Under the pieces are notes generated by a model. The model searched no databases and was not told the origin of the DNA. It saw only the letters and a program-made list of their open reading frames with translations. This document shows positions 12,914-24,494 of a stretch of DNA of 64,000 nt, piece by piece. The position numbers were made by a program, and so were the translations under genes. The stretch is from Jaltomata sinuosa (taxonomy: Eukaryota > Streptophyta > Magnoliopsida > Solanales > Solanaceae), in NCBI GenBank assembly GCA_003996215.1, contig QJPP01003455.1, positions 34,292-98,291 on the forward strand, given 5' to 3'. How positions within the stretch are numbered: the stretch's first letter is position 1; each line of letters opens with the position of its first letter.

Positions 12914-13639
12914 TCAAATAAAACCCTTATCAAGGAGGTCTTTCAACTGATCTTTTAATTCCTTAAGCTCCACTGGAGCTATTCTATAAGGAGGAATAGA
13001 AATAGGATTTGTATCTGGAAGAAGGTCTATTCCAAAGTCGATCTCCCGCTCGGAAGGGACTCCGGGCAAATATTGGGAAAACACTTCTGGAAACTCATTC
13101 ACAACAGGAACAAACTGAAGATACGGGGTTTCGAACTCCATGTCCACAACCCAAACTCTATGATAGACATAACCCTTAGAACTTATCTTCCTAGTCTTAA
13201 GATAAGATATGAAATGACCCTTCGAGGATGGAGGACTACCCTGCCACTCTAAAACCGACTCATTTAGAAACTTGAAACTGATGACTCGGGTATGACAATC
13301 AACCAAGTCATAACAAGCATACAACAAATCCATACCAAGAATAACATCAAAATCAGTCATCTCCAACTCTACTAGATCCACTGAAGTGACTCTATGAAGG
13401 ACTGAGATAGGGAAATTTTGGTAGATTCTTTTAGCTAGGACAGACTCACCAACAGGAGTAGGAACACAAAAGGGTTCTAAAAGTTGATCAGGACAATTTT
13501 CAAACTTACAAGCAACATAAGGGGTCACAAAATATAAGGAGGCACCAGGTTCTAATAAAGCATACATATCAAAGGAGAAGACTTTCAACATACTAGTTAC
13601 AACGTTCGGTGAACTCTCCTGGTCTTGGCATGAAGACAT
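12914..13639 (-). pseudogene. Gyp-B protease and start of RT
   Basis: A 241-residue open stretch. The protease region keeps the fold landmarks (TPVGESV, then FDVILGMDLL near residue 100), but the catalytic DTG/DSG-type triplet reads EPGAS where Gyp-F has DPGST, so the active-site Asp is Glu. It continues through the linker to PISIPPYRIAP and DLLDKGFI, the entry to RT, and ends at a stop. Confidence 0.8.
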
Positions 13640-14780
13640 GGCATAAAGGCGGTTCTGGCGCTGACCACCAGAACTAGAAGCAGTGCCCTGTTGGGCCGGT
13701 TGACCTCTTAGGGCAGCTGGAGAAGACTGAGTCCTACTACCTCCCTGACCCTTCTTAGCCGAAGGGAAATCCTTAATCCTGTGTCTAGCCTGACCTTACC
13801 CAAAATATCCTTCTCTACTAGCTAGAAACTCACCGGGGTGACTTCTTACACATTTGTTGCAAAAGGGTATGGAGCTCCCTTTGCAACACTTCCCTGTGAA
13901 TAGTAACTAGATCCTCTACCAGTCTGATCATAATGAGGCCTGCGGGCCTGGGTAGGAGCACTAGATGAAGAATGAATGGGTCCTAATGATTTCTTGTGAA
14001 ACGAAGAGTTATGTCTGCCTCCGGGCCTATGATGTCCAAAACCTGAACTCTTAAATCTAACCCTTTTGTTCTCCCTTGTCATCTCCCTCAACTTGTCTCC
14101 CTCGATTTTTTGGGCCTGAGTAATAAGTCGAGAAATATCCATGTCACCCAAAAGCATCGTGGACCTACACTCCTTTTTTACCATATTCAACACTCCGTAA
14201 ACATACTTACTCATCTCAACCCACAGGTCAGCCACCATAAAAGGAACATACCTAGAAATCTGGGTGAACTTCAATCCGTATTCCTGGACTGACATAAAAC
14301 CTTGCCTCAAATTCATGAACTCTTTGACCTTAGCTTGCCTCAAATCCCTCGGGAAGAACCGGTTAAGAAAAGCCCTCTCAAAACATTCCCAAGTCACCCT
14401 AGCATATTTCCATTGAGTGAACCAAATATGAGCCACGTCCTTGAGTTGATAGGAAGATAGCTCAATACATTCAACACCACCCACTTGAATCACACCAAAG
14501 ATCTTCTTTACCTCTCATCCAAGAAATTTTGTGGATCCTTACCAACTTTCAAACCCCAGAACTCAGGTGGGTTCATGTGAATAAAATCTCAAAATCGGGT
14601 TGCCACTCTACCATTAGGGTGGACGGGGATGGGAGCCTGCTGATTCGCCTAAGAGGCCATAGTCTGAGCTAGCATGTGAATGGCATTTCTAAACTCCACT
14701 TTTGTGATCTCGGGGTTCGAAATCAGAGGATTAACATTGCGGGCTTTGGCCCAGCGAGGCATAGCATGGCGAGGAGGCAT
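13640..14780 (-). pseudogene. Gyp-B gag
   Basis: Begins at an ATG read from 14780 on the minus strand (MPPRHAMPR) and runs through the retrotransposon gag domain, open at 13846-14493 (215 residues, with AHIWFTQWKYARVTWECFE). Stops near 14500, 14590 and 14650 break the N-terminal part. The zinc-knuckle region near 13750-13845 is degenerate: only part of the CCHC pattern is readable (GQARHRIKDFP). Role in the intact family: particle assembly and RNA binding. Confidence 0.78.
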
Positions 14781-14974
14781 AATCTGAAACGCATAAAGAA
14801 TGGATTAGAGGGTAATAGAGTTAAACTCTATCGCACGATATTGATCAAGAAAGAAGTAAAGTTTTTCCTAAGACACCTCATAGCTTCTCTTTCATAAGTA
14901 TGGTGTGCTTCACACAGATGAAAGAGACTCTACTCGATGTGGCTTTCCGACACCCTAGGACTCTTGAACCTGTT

Positions 14975-14986
14975 GCTCTAATACCA
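14975..14986 (-). other. Gyp-B primer binding site (initiator tRNA-Met)
   Basis: The + strand reads GCTCTAATACCA, one mismatch from the tRNA-iMet 3' end GCTCTGATACCA, four bases inside the LTR edge at 14991. It primes minus-strand DNA synthesis. Confidence 0.85.
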
Positions 14987-14990
14987 AGTT

Positions 14991-16740
14991 TGTCATGCCC
15001 CGAGGCTACCTCGTAGACATAACACGGGACCTGGAGCCACGAGTGTCCCAAGTTAAACCTTGGCTAAGCATGACTTAAACAAACATAGATAAACTTAACG
15101 GAAGTATTAAACTGAAGAGATAGATAAACTGAGTCATCAACAACTCCAACATAACATAACAGAATCTAAAATCCAAATACCAAATCTCTACTATGTCTGA
15201 AAGACTCTAAACTGAATAATGAGTTGCTAGAAAAAGACCCCATCTAACTCCAGATACTAAACAGAAACCATAAAGATAGATAATTGATACTAGTCCTCGA
15301 AGTATGAGGACTCACCACTCAAAGCTGAGACACCGGCTAATCTCTAACCACGAATCTGGGGACCCAAACCTAAATCTGCATCATCAAGAGGATACACCGC
15401 AAGATATGCGTCAGTACTATAGGATGTACTGAATATATGAGATATGCAAATATAGAAGTACACATGTTATACATACTTTAAAACTGAAATCATGCTATGA
15501 TTGTGAAAGCTGAAATGCGAAGGACTCAATGCAATATCATAGGCATAAATATACTTGAAAACCATAAGTAACAATAGAACTTCTAAAATCTGAAAGCAAA
15601 GAGTCAATGCATTTAAATAACGGAAACTATTTCTGTGGGAGGTTCTCTAACTGACATAGACCATGTGAGCTACATGGAATCTGATGTATCCACCCCATCG
15701 AAAGAACCCAGTATACCTTGCCAGGGTATAAAAGCATAACTAGTGTAATCACGATCTCTGATGCCACAGAGAGGACTTAAAGAACCTATGGTGGCACGTA
15801 GTTCTGGGATATACAAGGGGTACGCTCACCCAATCCAACTTGGTGCTTAATACTACCCCCAAAATATACTTATAGCTCATCTTATACTTGGGCATATCTG
15901 ATGCCAAATATGTTTGAAAAGCATAAGGGTATATCTGATACCATGCAATTCACATAACTTAGGTAGATATATCTAGATGCCAAACCTCTCATAAACATAG
16001 AGACATATCTAATGTCATATAATGCATACTTCAAATCCTTAAAACTTAGCATAGCCATAATTCAAAACATACTTTTCTTTCTAAATTCATAAGTTGAAGA
16101 ATTAAGCATGCAATTTCATAATACTGAGGTCATATTATCTAAACATGCCAAATTTCACTTGAAAACATGCAATGCAATGAAATCATACTAGAAATCCTTC
16201 TTTATGCATAGGCTTTTGAAAACACTTAAAGAATCTCAATCAAAACATAGGTAATTAATGGGAAACCATGAATTGATACTTTAAAATAAAACCCATAACT
16301 TTTCTCCAATTTGGGTAAGAACCCTAATTTCATAAGTCCATAAATCAAAGTAAAACTTGAGAATTTTGGGCATAAGGGTGAAAGAAATCCCTTATTGAAT
16401 ACCCACATACCTGAATTGAAGCTTTCTATGCTAGATTGAAAAGAATGGAGGCTTGAAGGTGGAGATTCTTGCTTGGAGCTTGAGACTTGGAGAAGAGGAA
16501 CTCTTTCTTCTTTTGGAATAGAATGACTTAGAATAAGAAGAGCTTCGTCTATTAGGGGATAAAACCCATCGCCCATCGGGTGGAGGGGACTTGGCTCAAG
16601 AGCCACTAGACGCTTCCCACAGCGTGCCCCACAGCTAGTCTGAGCTCCGACGCCCATGGTGGCTGCCCGTGGTAACCAATAGCTGTAGAATTTTCTGAGT
16701 TCTAAGTTTTATCGCTGATTTGAAATTCTGGAGTGTTACA
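14991..16740 (-). repeat. Gyp-B 5' LTR
   Basis: TGTCATGCCC to GTGTTACA on the + strand, 1750 bp. Compared with the left LTR it has lost about 335 bp at a junction near 16562, inside the GC-rich palindromic block. Its outer end abuts the resuming copia integrase at 16741. Confidence 0.88.
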
Positions 16741-17569
16741 AGTTAAAGGTCCATTTGCTGAGTTTCTTGAAAAAGAAGGTATAATTGCTTAATATATCAT
16801 ACCTGAAATACCACAACAAAATGGTGTGGCAGAAAGAAGGAACCAAAAATTAATGGACATGGTAAGAAGTATGATTAGCAAATCAAGTTTATCTTTATCC
16901 TTATGGAGTGAAGCCTTAAAAACTGATGTGTATATTTTAAATAGGGTTCAATCCAAGGTTGTCCCAAAGACAGCTTTTGAATTATTTAAAGGATGGAAAC
17001 TTAATTTAAGCCATTTACACATTTGGGGATGTCAAACTGAGGTGAGGATTTACAACACACATATAAAAAAGTTTAATAAAAGAACAATAAGCGGTTTCTT
17101 TATAGGCTATCCGATTAACTCTAAAGGATTTAGATTTATTGTTCGTCTCATTCTCCTAAAATTGTTGAGGCTAGAAATGCTAAGTTTCTTGAGAAACATG
17201 AAGTAAGTGGGAGTGATTCAACTCAAGTGGTGGAACTGAAAGCAATAAGGGAACCACTTGTGATACCTTAATACATTGGGAACTTGAATGTAAATCAGAC
17301 AAATTCTCATGAATTACCTGAAGAGCAGCAAGTTCACCACCACTTGATGAGCCACATAAATAACAACGCTCTTTACCTAAACCCATTGTTGAAGGAGCAC
17401 ATGAACAAGTGGAAGTAAGAAAATCCTCAAGAGTTCGTAAACCAGCAATTTTTGGTGACTATGTTGTATACCTCATAGAGTCTGATTATGATATTGGACT
17501 AAAAGATGATCCGTTCTCTTTTTCACAAGCCATGAGTGGAGAAAACTCCAGACTTTAGTATGATGCCAT
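16741..17569 (+). pseudogene. Cop-C integrase (second part) and linker
   Basis: Integrase resumes with the PFAEFLEKEG region, followed by PQQNGVAERRN, which contains the catalytic Glu, and DMVRSM (open at 16826-17206). Beyond 17206 the linker to RT is readable only by switching frame, ending in a segment that matches the usual copia stretch before RT. It stops at the CAT duplication that flanks CACTA-J. Confidence 0.8.
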
Positions 17570-17596
17570 CACTACTAAAAACAACTCAAAAAGGGA

Positions 17597-17945
17597 TGGA
17601 TAGGAAAGCGACGGACAACGTCGCTCTTGAAAAGCGATGGAAAAAGCGACAATGTCCATTTCTTTTCTATTTTTTTATTTATAATTATTTTTTTACAAAA
17701 GCAACAGACAGCGTCTCTTTTTTTGTCACTATTTTTGGCAGATTTTGTGCCAAAATTATTTACAAATAATTAATTTTTATTTTTTATTATAAGCGACGGA
17801 CAGCGTCGAAATTATTAAAAAAAATTAAAAATAATTTTAAAAGAAAGTGACACTGTCCATCGTTTCACTTTTCGGTCAATACACGATCAACTCATTTAAA
17901 AAAGTGACGGCCAAAAGCGACGCTGTCCGTTGCTTCTTTAATTAT
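17597..17945. repeat. CACTA-J left subterminal repeats
   Basis: Multiple copies in both orientations of a GCGACGG/CCGTCGC-type motif (AAGCGACGGACAACGTCGC near 17607, AAGCGACGGACAGCGTCG near 17790, and GACGCTGTCCGTTGC near 17915). In CACTA elements such arrays are the binding sites for the transposase (family knowledge). Confidence 0.85.
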
Positions 17946-18350
17946 ACAGAGACCCGATGGGGTCTCTTTCCCTCATTTCTCTCTTTCTCTTTTCTCTCCT
18001 CCTCTCCTCCTATCCTCTCCTCCACCAGTGCTCCACTTCTCCCTCCACCATTGCTCCCTCCACCATCAGCCTCCTCTGTCCAACCTCCTTCGATTTTGAG
18101 GTTAGTTATTTTATTTATTTGAAGGTTAGGGTTTAATTTGGGTATTTTTACTTTGAAAATTGATAGTGAATTTTTGACGATGGTATATTGTTGTTGTTGA
18201 ATTCTAGACTAGGGTGTATATATTGTTGTTGTTATTGTTAAATTCTAGACTAGGATTTTTAAAAATTGATGGTAAAAAATGATATATGAAAAAATTGATA
18301 GTGAAATTTTTTTTTTATTATTATATTCTTAATTTATGAACTTTAATTAG

Positions 18351-18610
18351 TTTAGGCTTGCTATTAGTTTGTGAACCTTAGTTTAGGCTGTCTATTAGTT
18401 TGTGAACCTTAGTTTAGGCTTGCTATTAGTTTGTGAACCTTAGTTTAGGATTTCTATTAGTTTGTGAACCTTAGTTTAGGCTTGCTATTAGTTTGTGAAC
18501 CTTAGTTTAGGTAATGTTTGTTATTAGCTTGTGAACCTTAGTTTAGGCTTGCTATTAGTTTGTGAACCTTAGTTTAGGCTTGCTATTAGTTTGTGAACCT
18601 TAGTTTAGGT
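18351..18610. repeat. 31-bp tandem repeat in CACTA-J
   Basis: About eight copies of a 31-bp unit containing TTAGTTTGTGAACCTTAG; TTTAGG recurs at 18351, 18382, 18413, 18444 and 18475. The array is slightly disturbed near 18510. Confidence 0.92.
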
Positions 18611-21060
18611 TCTTTTTTGAACTTGAATTATATAGGTTCTTGAATTAGCTAGGTTCTTGAATTTGGAATTAGGTTCTTGAATTAGATTATTAACTTGAAT
18701 TTGGGAACTTTGAATTTGAAATAGGTTCTTGAAATAATTTTGAGTTTTGTTTTAGAATCTTGAATTAGTTTTCAATTTTAACTTTTTTAATTAGGTTCTT
18801 GAATATTAGTTTTTTTAAGTTAAGTTTGTTAGTTTAAATTGTTAGTTTTGAGTTAAGAATTAGTTTTCAACTTTAGGTTCTTTTTTGAACTTGAATTAGG
18901 TACTTGAATTTGGAATTAGGATTTGGAATTAAAATTTAGAATTAGATTCTTGAATCTTAGTTTTTTTAAGTTAAGCTTTTTTAAGTTAAGTTTGTTAGTT
19001 TAAATTGTTAGTTTTGAGTTAAAAATTAGTTTTCAACTTTAGGTTCTTTTTTGAACTTGAATTAGGTACTTGAATTTGGAACTTGAATTTAGAATTAGAA
19101 TTTAGAATTAGGTTCTTGAATCTTAGTTTTTTTAAGTTAAGCTTTTTTAAGTTAAGTTTTGTTAGTTTAAATTGTTAGTTTTGAGTTAAGAATTAGTTTT
19201 CAACTTTAGGTTCTTTTTTGAACTTGAATTAGTACTTGAATTTGGAACTTGAATTTGGAATTAGGATTTGGAATGAATTTTAGAATTAGGTTCTTGATTA
19301 GGTTCTTGAATCTTAGTTTTTTTTTTAGTTAAGTTTTTTTTAAGTTAGGTTTTAGTTTAATTGTTAGTTTTGAGTTAAGAATTAGTTTTCAACTTTAGGT
19401 TCTTTTTTGAACTTGAATTAGATACTTGAATTTAGAATTAGGAATTGGGATTAAATTTGAATTAGGTTATTGAATTAGATTATTAACTTGAATTAGGTTC
19501 TTGAATCTTAGCTTTTTTTAAGTTAAGTTTGTTAGTTTAAATTGTTAGTTCTGAGTTAAGAATTAGTTTTCCACTTTAGGTTCTTCTTAGAACTTGAATT
19601 AGGTACTTGAATTTGGAACTTGAATTTGGAATTAGGATTTGGAATTAGAATTTGGAATTAGGTTCTTGAATCTTAATTTTTTTAAGTTAAGCTTTTTTAA
19701 GTTAAGTTATTAGTATAATTGTTAGTTTTGAATTAAGAATTAGGTTTTCGACTTTAGGTTCTTTTTTGAATTTGAATTAGGTACTTGAGTTTGGACTTGA
19801 ATTTGGAATTAGGATTTGGAATTAGAATTTTGAAATTAGGTTCTTTGAATTAGATTATTAACTTGAATTAGGTTCTTGAATCTTAGTTTTTTTAAGTTAA
19901 GTTTGTTAGTTTAAATTTTAGTTTTGAGTTAAGAATTAGTTTTCAACTTTAGGTTCCTTTTTTAACCTTGAATTTGGAAATTAGGATTTGGAATTAGAAT
20001 TTGAAATTAGGTTCTTGAATCTTAGTTTTTTTAAGTTAAGCTTTTTTAAGTTAAGTTTGTTAGTTTAAATTGTTAGTTTTGAGTTAAGAATTAGTTTTCA
20101 ACTTTAGGTTCTTTTCTGAACTTGAATTAGGTACTTGAATTTGAAATTAGGATTTAAAACTTGAATTTGGAATTAGGTTCTTGAATTAGGTACTTGAATT
20201 TGGGATTAGGTTCTTGAATTAGATTATAACTTGAATTTGAAATAGGTTTCTGAATTAGTTTTGGGTTTAGTTTTTATACTCTTGAATTAGTTTTCAACTT
20301 TAGGTTCTTTTTTATGAACCTTGAATAATGCTTGTTAGTTTAGGATAGTCTTGTGAATCTTAATTAGTTTAGGTTAGTCTTGTGAGTTATGTGAATATTT
20401 ATATTTAAGTGTTATTGTTAAGAAAATGAGGAACTTTGAATTAGGTACTTGAATTTGGAATTAGAATTTGAAACTTGAATTTGGAATTAGGTTCTTGAAT
20501 TAGGTACTTGAATTTGGAATTAGAATTTGGAACTTGAATTTGGAATTAGATTCTTGAATTAGATTATAACTTGAATTTGGAAACTTTGAATTTGAAATAT
20601 GTTTTTGAATTAGTTTTGGGTTTAGTTTTTATACTCTTGAATTAATTTTCAATTTTAGGTTCTTTTTTGTGAACTTTGAATAATGCTTGTTAGTTTATGA
20701 TAGACTTGTGGACCTTAATTAGTTTAGGTTAGTCTTGTGAGTTATGTGAATATTTATATGTAAGTGTTATTGTTAAGAAAATGAGGAACTTTGAATTAGG
20801 AACTTGAATTTTGAATTAGGATTTGGAACTTGAATTTGGAATTAGGTTCTTGAATTAGATTATTAACATGAATTAGGTTCTTGAATCTTAGTTTTTTTAA
20901 GTTAAGCTATTTTAAGTTAAGTTTGTTAGTTTAAATTGTTAGTTTTGGGTTAAGAAGTTTTTAACTTTAGGTTCTTTTTTTAAACTCGAATTATATAGGT
21001 TCTTGAATTAGGTACTTAAATTATATAGGTTCTTTTTTAAGTTAAATGTTAGTTTATTAC
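18611..21060. repeat. Degenerate long-period tandem array in CACTA-J
   Basis: AT-rich array of units of about 165-190 bp. Each unit contains TTCAACTTTAGGTTCTTTT, then short GAATTAGG/GAATTTGG microrepeats, then TTTTTTAAGTTAAG. The CAACTTTAGG landmark or a variant recurs near 18868, 19034, 19200, 19390, 19570, 19751, 19938, 20100 and 20288. From 20240 a longer, 350-bp duplication (near 20262 and 20612) follows. No coding potential. Confidence 0.85.
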
Positions 21061-21392
21061 ATTAATGTTAGTTTATGAACCTTGAATAGCTTGCTAGTTT
21101 AGGTTAGTCCTTGTGAACCTTAGTTTAGGTTAATGATTGCTATCATTTCCCTATACTTTTTGACATTTTGACACTTTTTTAAGTTATTGAATAATTTATA
21201 GGTCCTTTTGGTGGACCTTTTATGATTTAGTGATATTATTACTTCGTATTTAGTTTCTTGTTATGATTGAATCTTATTATGAATGTTGTGGCAGCAATTA
21301 GTGCTGATTTGGGCTATTTTGAATTGGTTTTGTAAATGGCAGGTGGTGCATATTGAAAATGTAGAATTTTGCAGCTGGAAAAAATACGGAAA

Positions 21393-21700
21393 AGCGACGG
21401 ACAGGGTCTCTTTTGTCCGTCGCTTTTCTGGAAAAAATTTACCAGGAAAAGCGACGTTGTCCCTCGCTTTGTTCTTCATGTTCAAGAACAAAGCGACGGT
21501 GTCCGTCGCTTTTCTAGAAAAAATAATTAAAAAAAAGTTCATTGCTTTTTACTTGGCGACGCAGTCCATCTCTTTTAAAGCGACGTTGTCCGTCGCTTTT
21601 GGAAAAGCAACAGGCCATTTTCCCACGGAAGTAACGCCATCGCTTTTCCATTTCTTTTGGCCAAAAAAGCGATGACCACCGTCCCTTTTGGCCATCTCTT
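21393..21700. repeat. CACTA-J right subterminal repeats
   Basis: At least six copies of the same GCGACGG-type motif in both orientations (AAGCGACGGACAGGG near 21394, GTCCGTCGCTTTT near 21413, AAAGCGACGGTGTCCGTCGC near 21490). They mirror the left array. The overlapping open frames on both strands (21261-21675) are made of these repeats and are not genes. Confidence 0.85.
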
Positions 21701-21720
21701 TTTAGCTTTCTTTAGTTGTG

Positions 21721-23232
21721 CATGAAAGAAGAGTTGGAATCTATGGTCAAAAATAAAATCTGAAATCTCATTGAATTACCAAAATGAGTCTCTACTATAG
21801 GATCTGAATGGGTTTATAAAATCAAAAGAGACTCTTCTGGTAATATTGAGTGATATAAAGCTAGACTTGTAGCCAAGAATTTCACTCAAAAGGGAGGTAT
21901 TGATTATCATGAAACCTTCTCTCTTGTATCAAAGAAGGATCCATTAAGAATAATCATGGCATTAGTAGCTCACTTTGATCTAGAGCTACATCAAATGGAT
22001 GTAAAAATGGCTTTTATGAATGGAGATCTTGAAGAAGAGGTATACATGCGTCAGCCTGAAGGATTTTGTGATAAGGATGTAAGTCACCTTGTTTGCAAGT
22101 TGAATAAATCTATTTATTGCTTAAAATAGGTTTCTCGCCAATGGTATATTAAATTTTATAATGTTGTTTCTTCATTTAAATTTATGAAGAATATTATTGA
22201 TCAATGTATATATCTTAAGACAAGTGGGAGCAAATATATTTTCTTAGTCCTATATGTGAATGATATTTTACTTGCTAGTAGTTATTTGGGGTTGTTGCAT
22301 GGGATGAAACAGTTTCTTATCCAAAATATTGAAATAAAGGATATGGGTGAAGTCTCTTATGTTATTTTCATAGAGATTCAGAGATATAGATCTCAACGAT
22401 TGCTTGGACTTTCTCAAAAGGTCTATATTGAAAGAATTCTGTAAAGATACGAAATGAAAAATTGTTCATCTATAGCAGCACCTATCATTAAAAGTGACAA
22501 ATTCTCATTGAATCAATGTCCATAAAATACATTAGAACAAGAGCAAATGAAAGGCATTCCATATGCTTCACTTTTTGGAAGCCTTATGTATGCGCAGTTC
22601 GCACTAGACCTGATATTGCCTTTGCAGTAGGAATGCTTGGTAGATATCCAAGTAACCCTGGTCTTGATCATTGAAAAGCTGGTAAAAGGGTTTTGAGATA
22701 TTTGCAAGGAACCAAAAATTTTAAGCTCACATACAAATATTCTAACTCATTGAAAGTCATTGGGTATTCAAACTGTGATTTGGGTGGATGCAAGGATAGT
22801 GGTAAATCTACTTCTGGATACATTTTCCTTCTTGCTGGAGGTGTTGTATCTTGGAGAAGTGTTAAGTAAACCATTATTGCAACATCCACAATGGAAGCTG
22901 AATTTATAGCATGCTATGAAGCTACCTCACAGGCGTTATGCCTGAAGAATTTCACTTCAGGCTTTAAAATTGTCGATTTCATTGCAAGGCCTTTGAGAAT
23001 ATTTTGTGATAATTCAGCTGCAGTATTCCTTTCAAAGAATAATAAGAGTGGAAGCCGAAGTAAGCCCATCAACATAAAGTATTTGATAGTTAGAGACTAT
23101 GTTAAGAAACAAGATGTGAGTTTTGAACATGTTAGTACTACTATGATGATAGCTGATCCTATGACTAAAGGTTTACCAACTAATGTTTTCAAGGATCATG
23201 TAACCCATATGGGGCTTAATTACTCATTGTAG
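21721..23232 (+). pseudogene. Cop-C reverse transcriptase and RNase H
   Basis: RT begins straight after CACTA-J with the ARLVAKNFTQ and HQMDVKMAFMNGDLEEEVYM motifs (21860-22045). The catalytic YVDD is YVND (22253-22264), a loss of one metal-binding Asp. RNase H follows from about 22740 (DSGKSTSGYIF, then an ATSTMEAEFIA motif) to the C-terminal DPMTKGLP and a stop at 23232. Stops near 21762, 21782, 21851, 22127, 22443 and 22867 and a frameshift near 22500 interrupt the frame. Clearly dead, but good for family placement. Confidence 0.88.
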
Positions 23233-23532
23233 TCTTGCTTTTATTCTTTAACACATTGTCTAGACATTATCATTTTTGATATACATGACAGTGCACATTT
23301 TAGTTTTCATGTATTATATTGTGATCATTGGATCAAATAAAGTTGAACTCCGAATTACTTATATTAAGCTCATTCATAAAGTTGTTGGACACTTTGTTTA
23401 GAACATATTATACATCGTAATACATGGAAGGAAGTGTTTGATTTAAAGCATGGCCGCCATGATTCTTGTATCAATATATTCTTAATAAAGTTATTGTTGC
23501 ATAACTATTAAGTTGAGTGAATATACATTTAT
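23233..23532 (+). other. Cop-C 3' untranslated tail
   Basis: Noncoding sequence after the RNase H stop. It is cut off at 23533, where the LARD-H LTR begins, so the copia 3' LTR is missing or lies beyond later rearrangement. Confidence 0.6.
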
Positions 23533-24210
23533 TGTCACGCCCCGAGGTTACCCCCTAGACGTAACACGGGACTTAGGACCACACGGATCCCAAGCTAACC
23601 CTTGGTCATAGTATTCTCAAGCATAACGAAGATAAGCGGAACATAACAGGTAAAGTTGGAATAGCATAAATGGAGAACCCAGTCAAATAGTAATATAAGA
23701 TCCATATGAAGACTCCAATGCTATCTGTGTCTGAAAGCCTCTACATAAGACATAAGGAGTTGTTGGGACAAGCCCCCAGCTAACCCTAAGTACTGATGAG
23801 AAGATACTGAACTAGACTCTACTAGCCCTCGGAGAATGAAGACTCACCAGCCCTCGCTGAATGGCCCATGAACTCTAGCCACGTGTCTGAGAATGGAAAC
23901 CTGGATCTGCATTGTCAATAATATGCAGCGCAAATATGCGTCAGTACTATAGGATATACTGAATATGTGAGATATGCATAAATGATACAAAAGCATGCTT
24001 AAAACATAACTGAGAACGGAGGGGGTGCATAATAAGGGTATCATGGGTAGATATCATAATCCTGAGTAATAAAACATGAACTTAGAAGTCGAAGCCTCAA
24101 TTTAAGACATCATAAGGTTTAAAAAACATGGGAACGTTCATAAGGGAGTCTTTATAACCGGCGTTAGACCATAGGAGCTACGTGAAACTTTACTTTCATA
24201 AACATCCGAG

Positions 24211-24494
24211 GAGACACTCTCAACTAATGAGGACTCCCTTTCATACAAGATATGACACTCTCGACTAACGAGGTTGTTATTCAAAATCATGAGATGACAC
24301 TCTCCACTAACGAGGTCTGTAGGGTACACTCTCTACTAGCGAGGTCCATAGGCGACATTCTCTACTAACGAGGTCCTTGGGTGACACTCTCTACTAACGA
24401 GGTCCTTGGGTGACACTCTCTACTAACGAGGTCCTTGGGTGACACTTTCTACTAACGAGGTCCTTGGGTGACACTCTCTACTAACAAGGTCCTT
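24211..24494. repeat. 29-bp tandem repeat in the LARD-H left LTR
   Basis: Unit TGACACTCTCTACTAACGAG plus GTCCTTGGG. The last five copies are nearly identical; the earlier ones are degenerate and interrupted. Confidence 0.92.

Larger units (their letters stand above)
8528..16740 (-). mobile_element. Gyp-B: Ty3/gypsy retrotransposon inserted in the Cop-C integrase
   Basis: Complete in order on the minus strand. The 5' LTR is on the right (14991-16740), followed by a tRNA-Met primer site, gag, protease, RT, RNase H, integrase, a chromodomain-like tail, a polypurine tract and a truncated 3' LTR on the left (8528-9955). The outer end of the left LTR, about 660 bp matching 14991-15650, is deleted together with part of the flanking copia integrase. 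No target duplication can therefore be checked. Confidence 0.88.
17567..21723. mobile_element. CACTA-J: non-autonomous CACTA (En/Spm) transposon with CAT target duplication
   Basis: The element proper is 17570-21720 (4151 bp). It begins CACTACTAAAAA and ends TTTAGTTGTG, whose reverse complement is CACAACTAAA, so the ends form short imperfect inverted repeats of CACTA type. It is flanked by CAT on both sides (17567-17569 and 21721-21723), the 3-bp duplication expected of this superfamily. No transposase is visible, so it would have needed enzyme from another element. Removing it and one CAT rejoins the copia reading frame exactly, which independently supports the boundaries. Confidence 0.92.
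7023..23532 (+). mobile_element. Cop-C: Ty1/copia retrotransposon, split by two insertions
   Basis: Gag, protease, integrase, reverse transcriptase and RNase H occur in Ty1/copia order, with integrase before RT. The coding parts lie at 7023-8527, 16741-17569 and 21721-23232. Gyp-B (8528-16740) and CACTA-J (17570-21720) separate them. The 3' end is interrupted at 23533 by LARD-H, so the 3' LTR is not seen. This element is the oldest layer of this half of the window. Confidence 0.85.

Noticed and set aside
17847..18122. 91-codon Pro/Ser-rich frame in CACTA-J
   Set aside because: Arises from the CT-rich stretch and subterminal repeat; read instead as leader-like noncoding DNA.
21261..21675. Overlapping frames on both strands (93 and 130 codons)
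   Set aside because: Composed of the inverted GCGACGG subterminal repeats of CACTA-J.
24211..24494. CRISPR-like array of 29-bp repeats
   Set aside because: Units abut directly with no unique spacers; a plain tandem repeat in an LTR.
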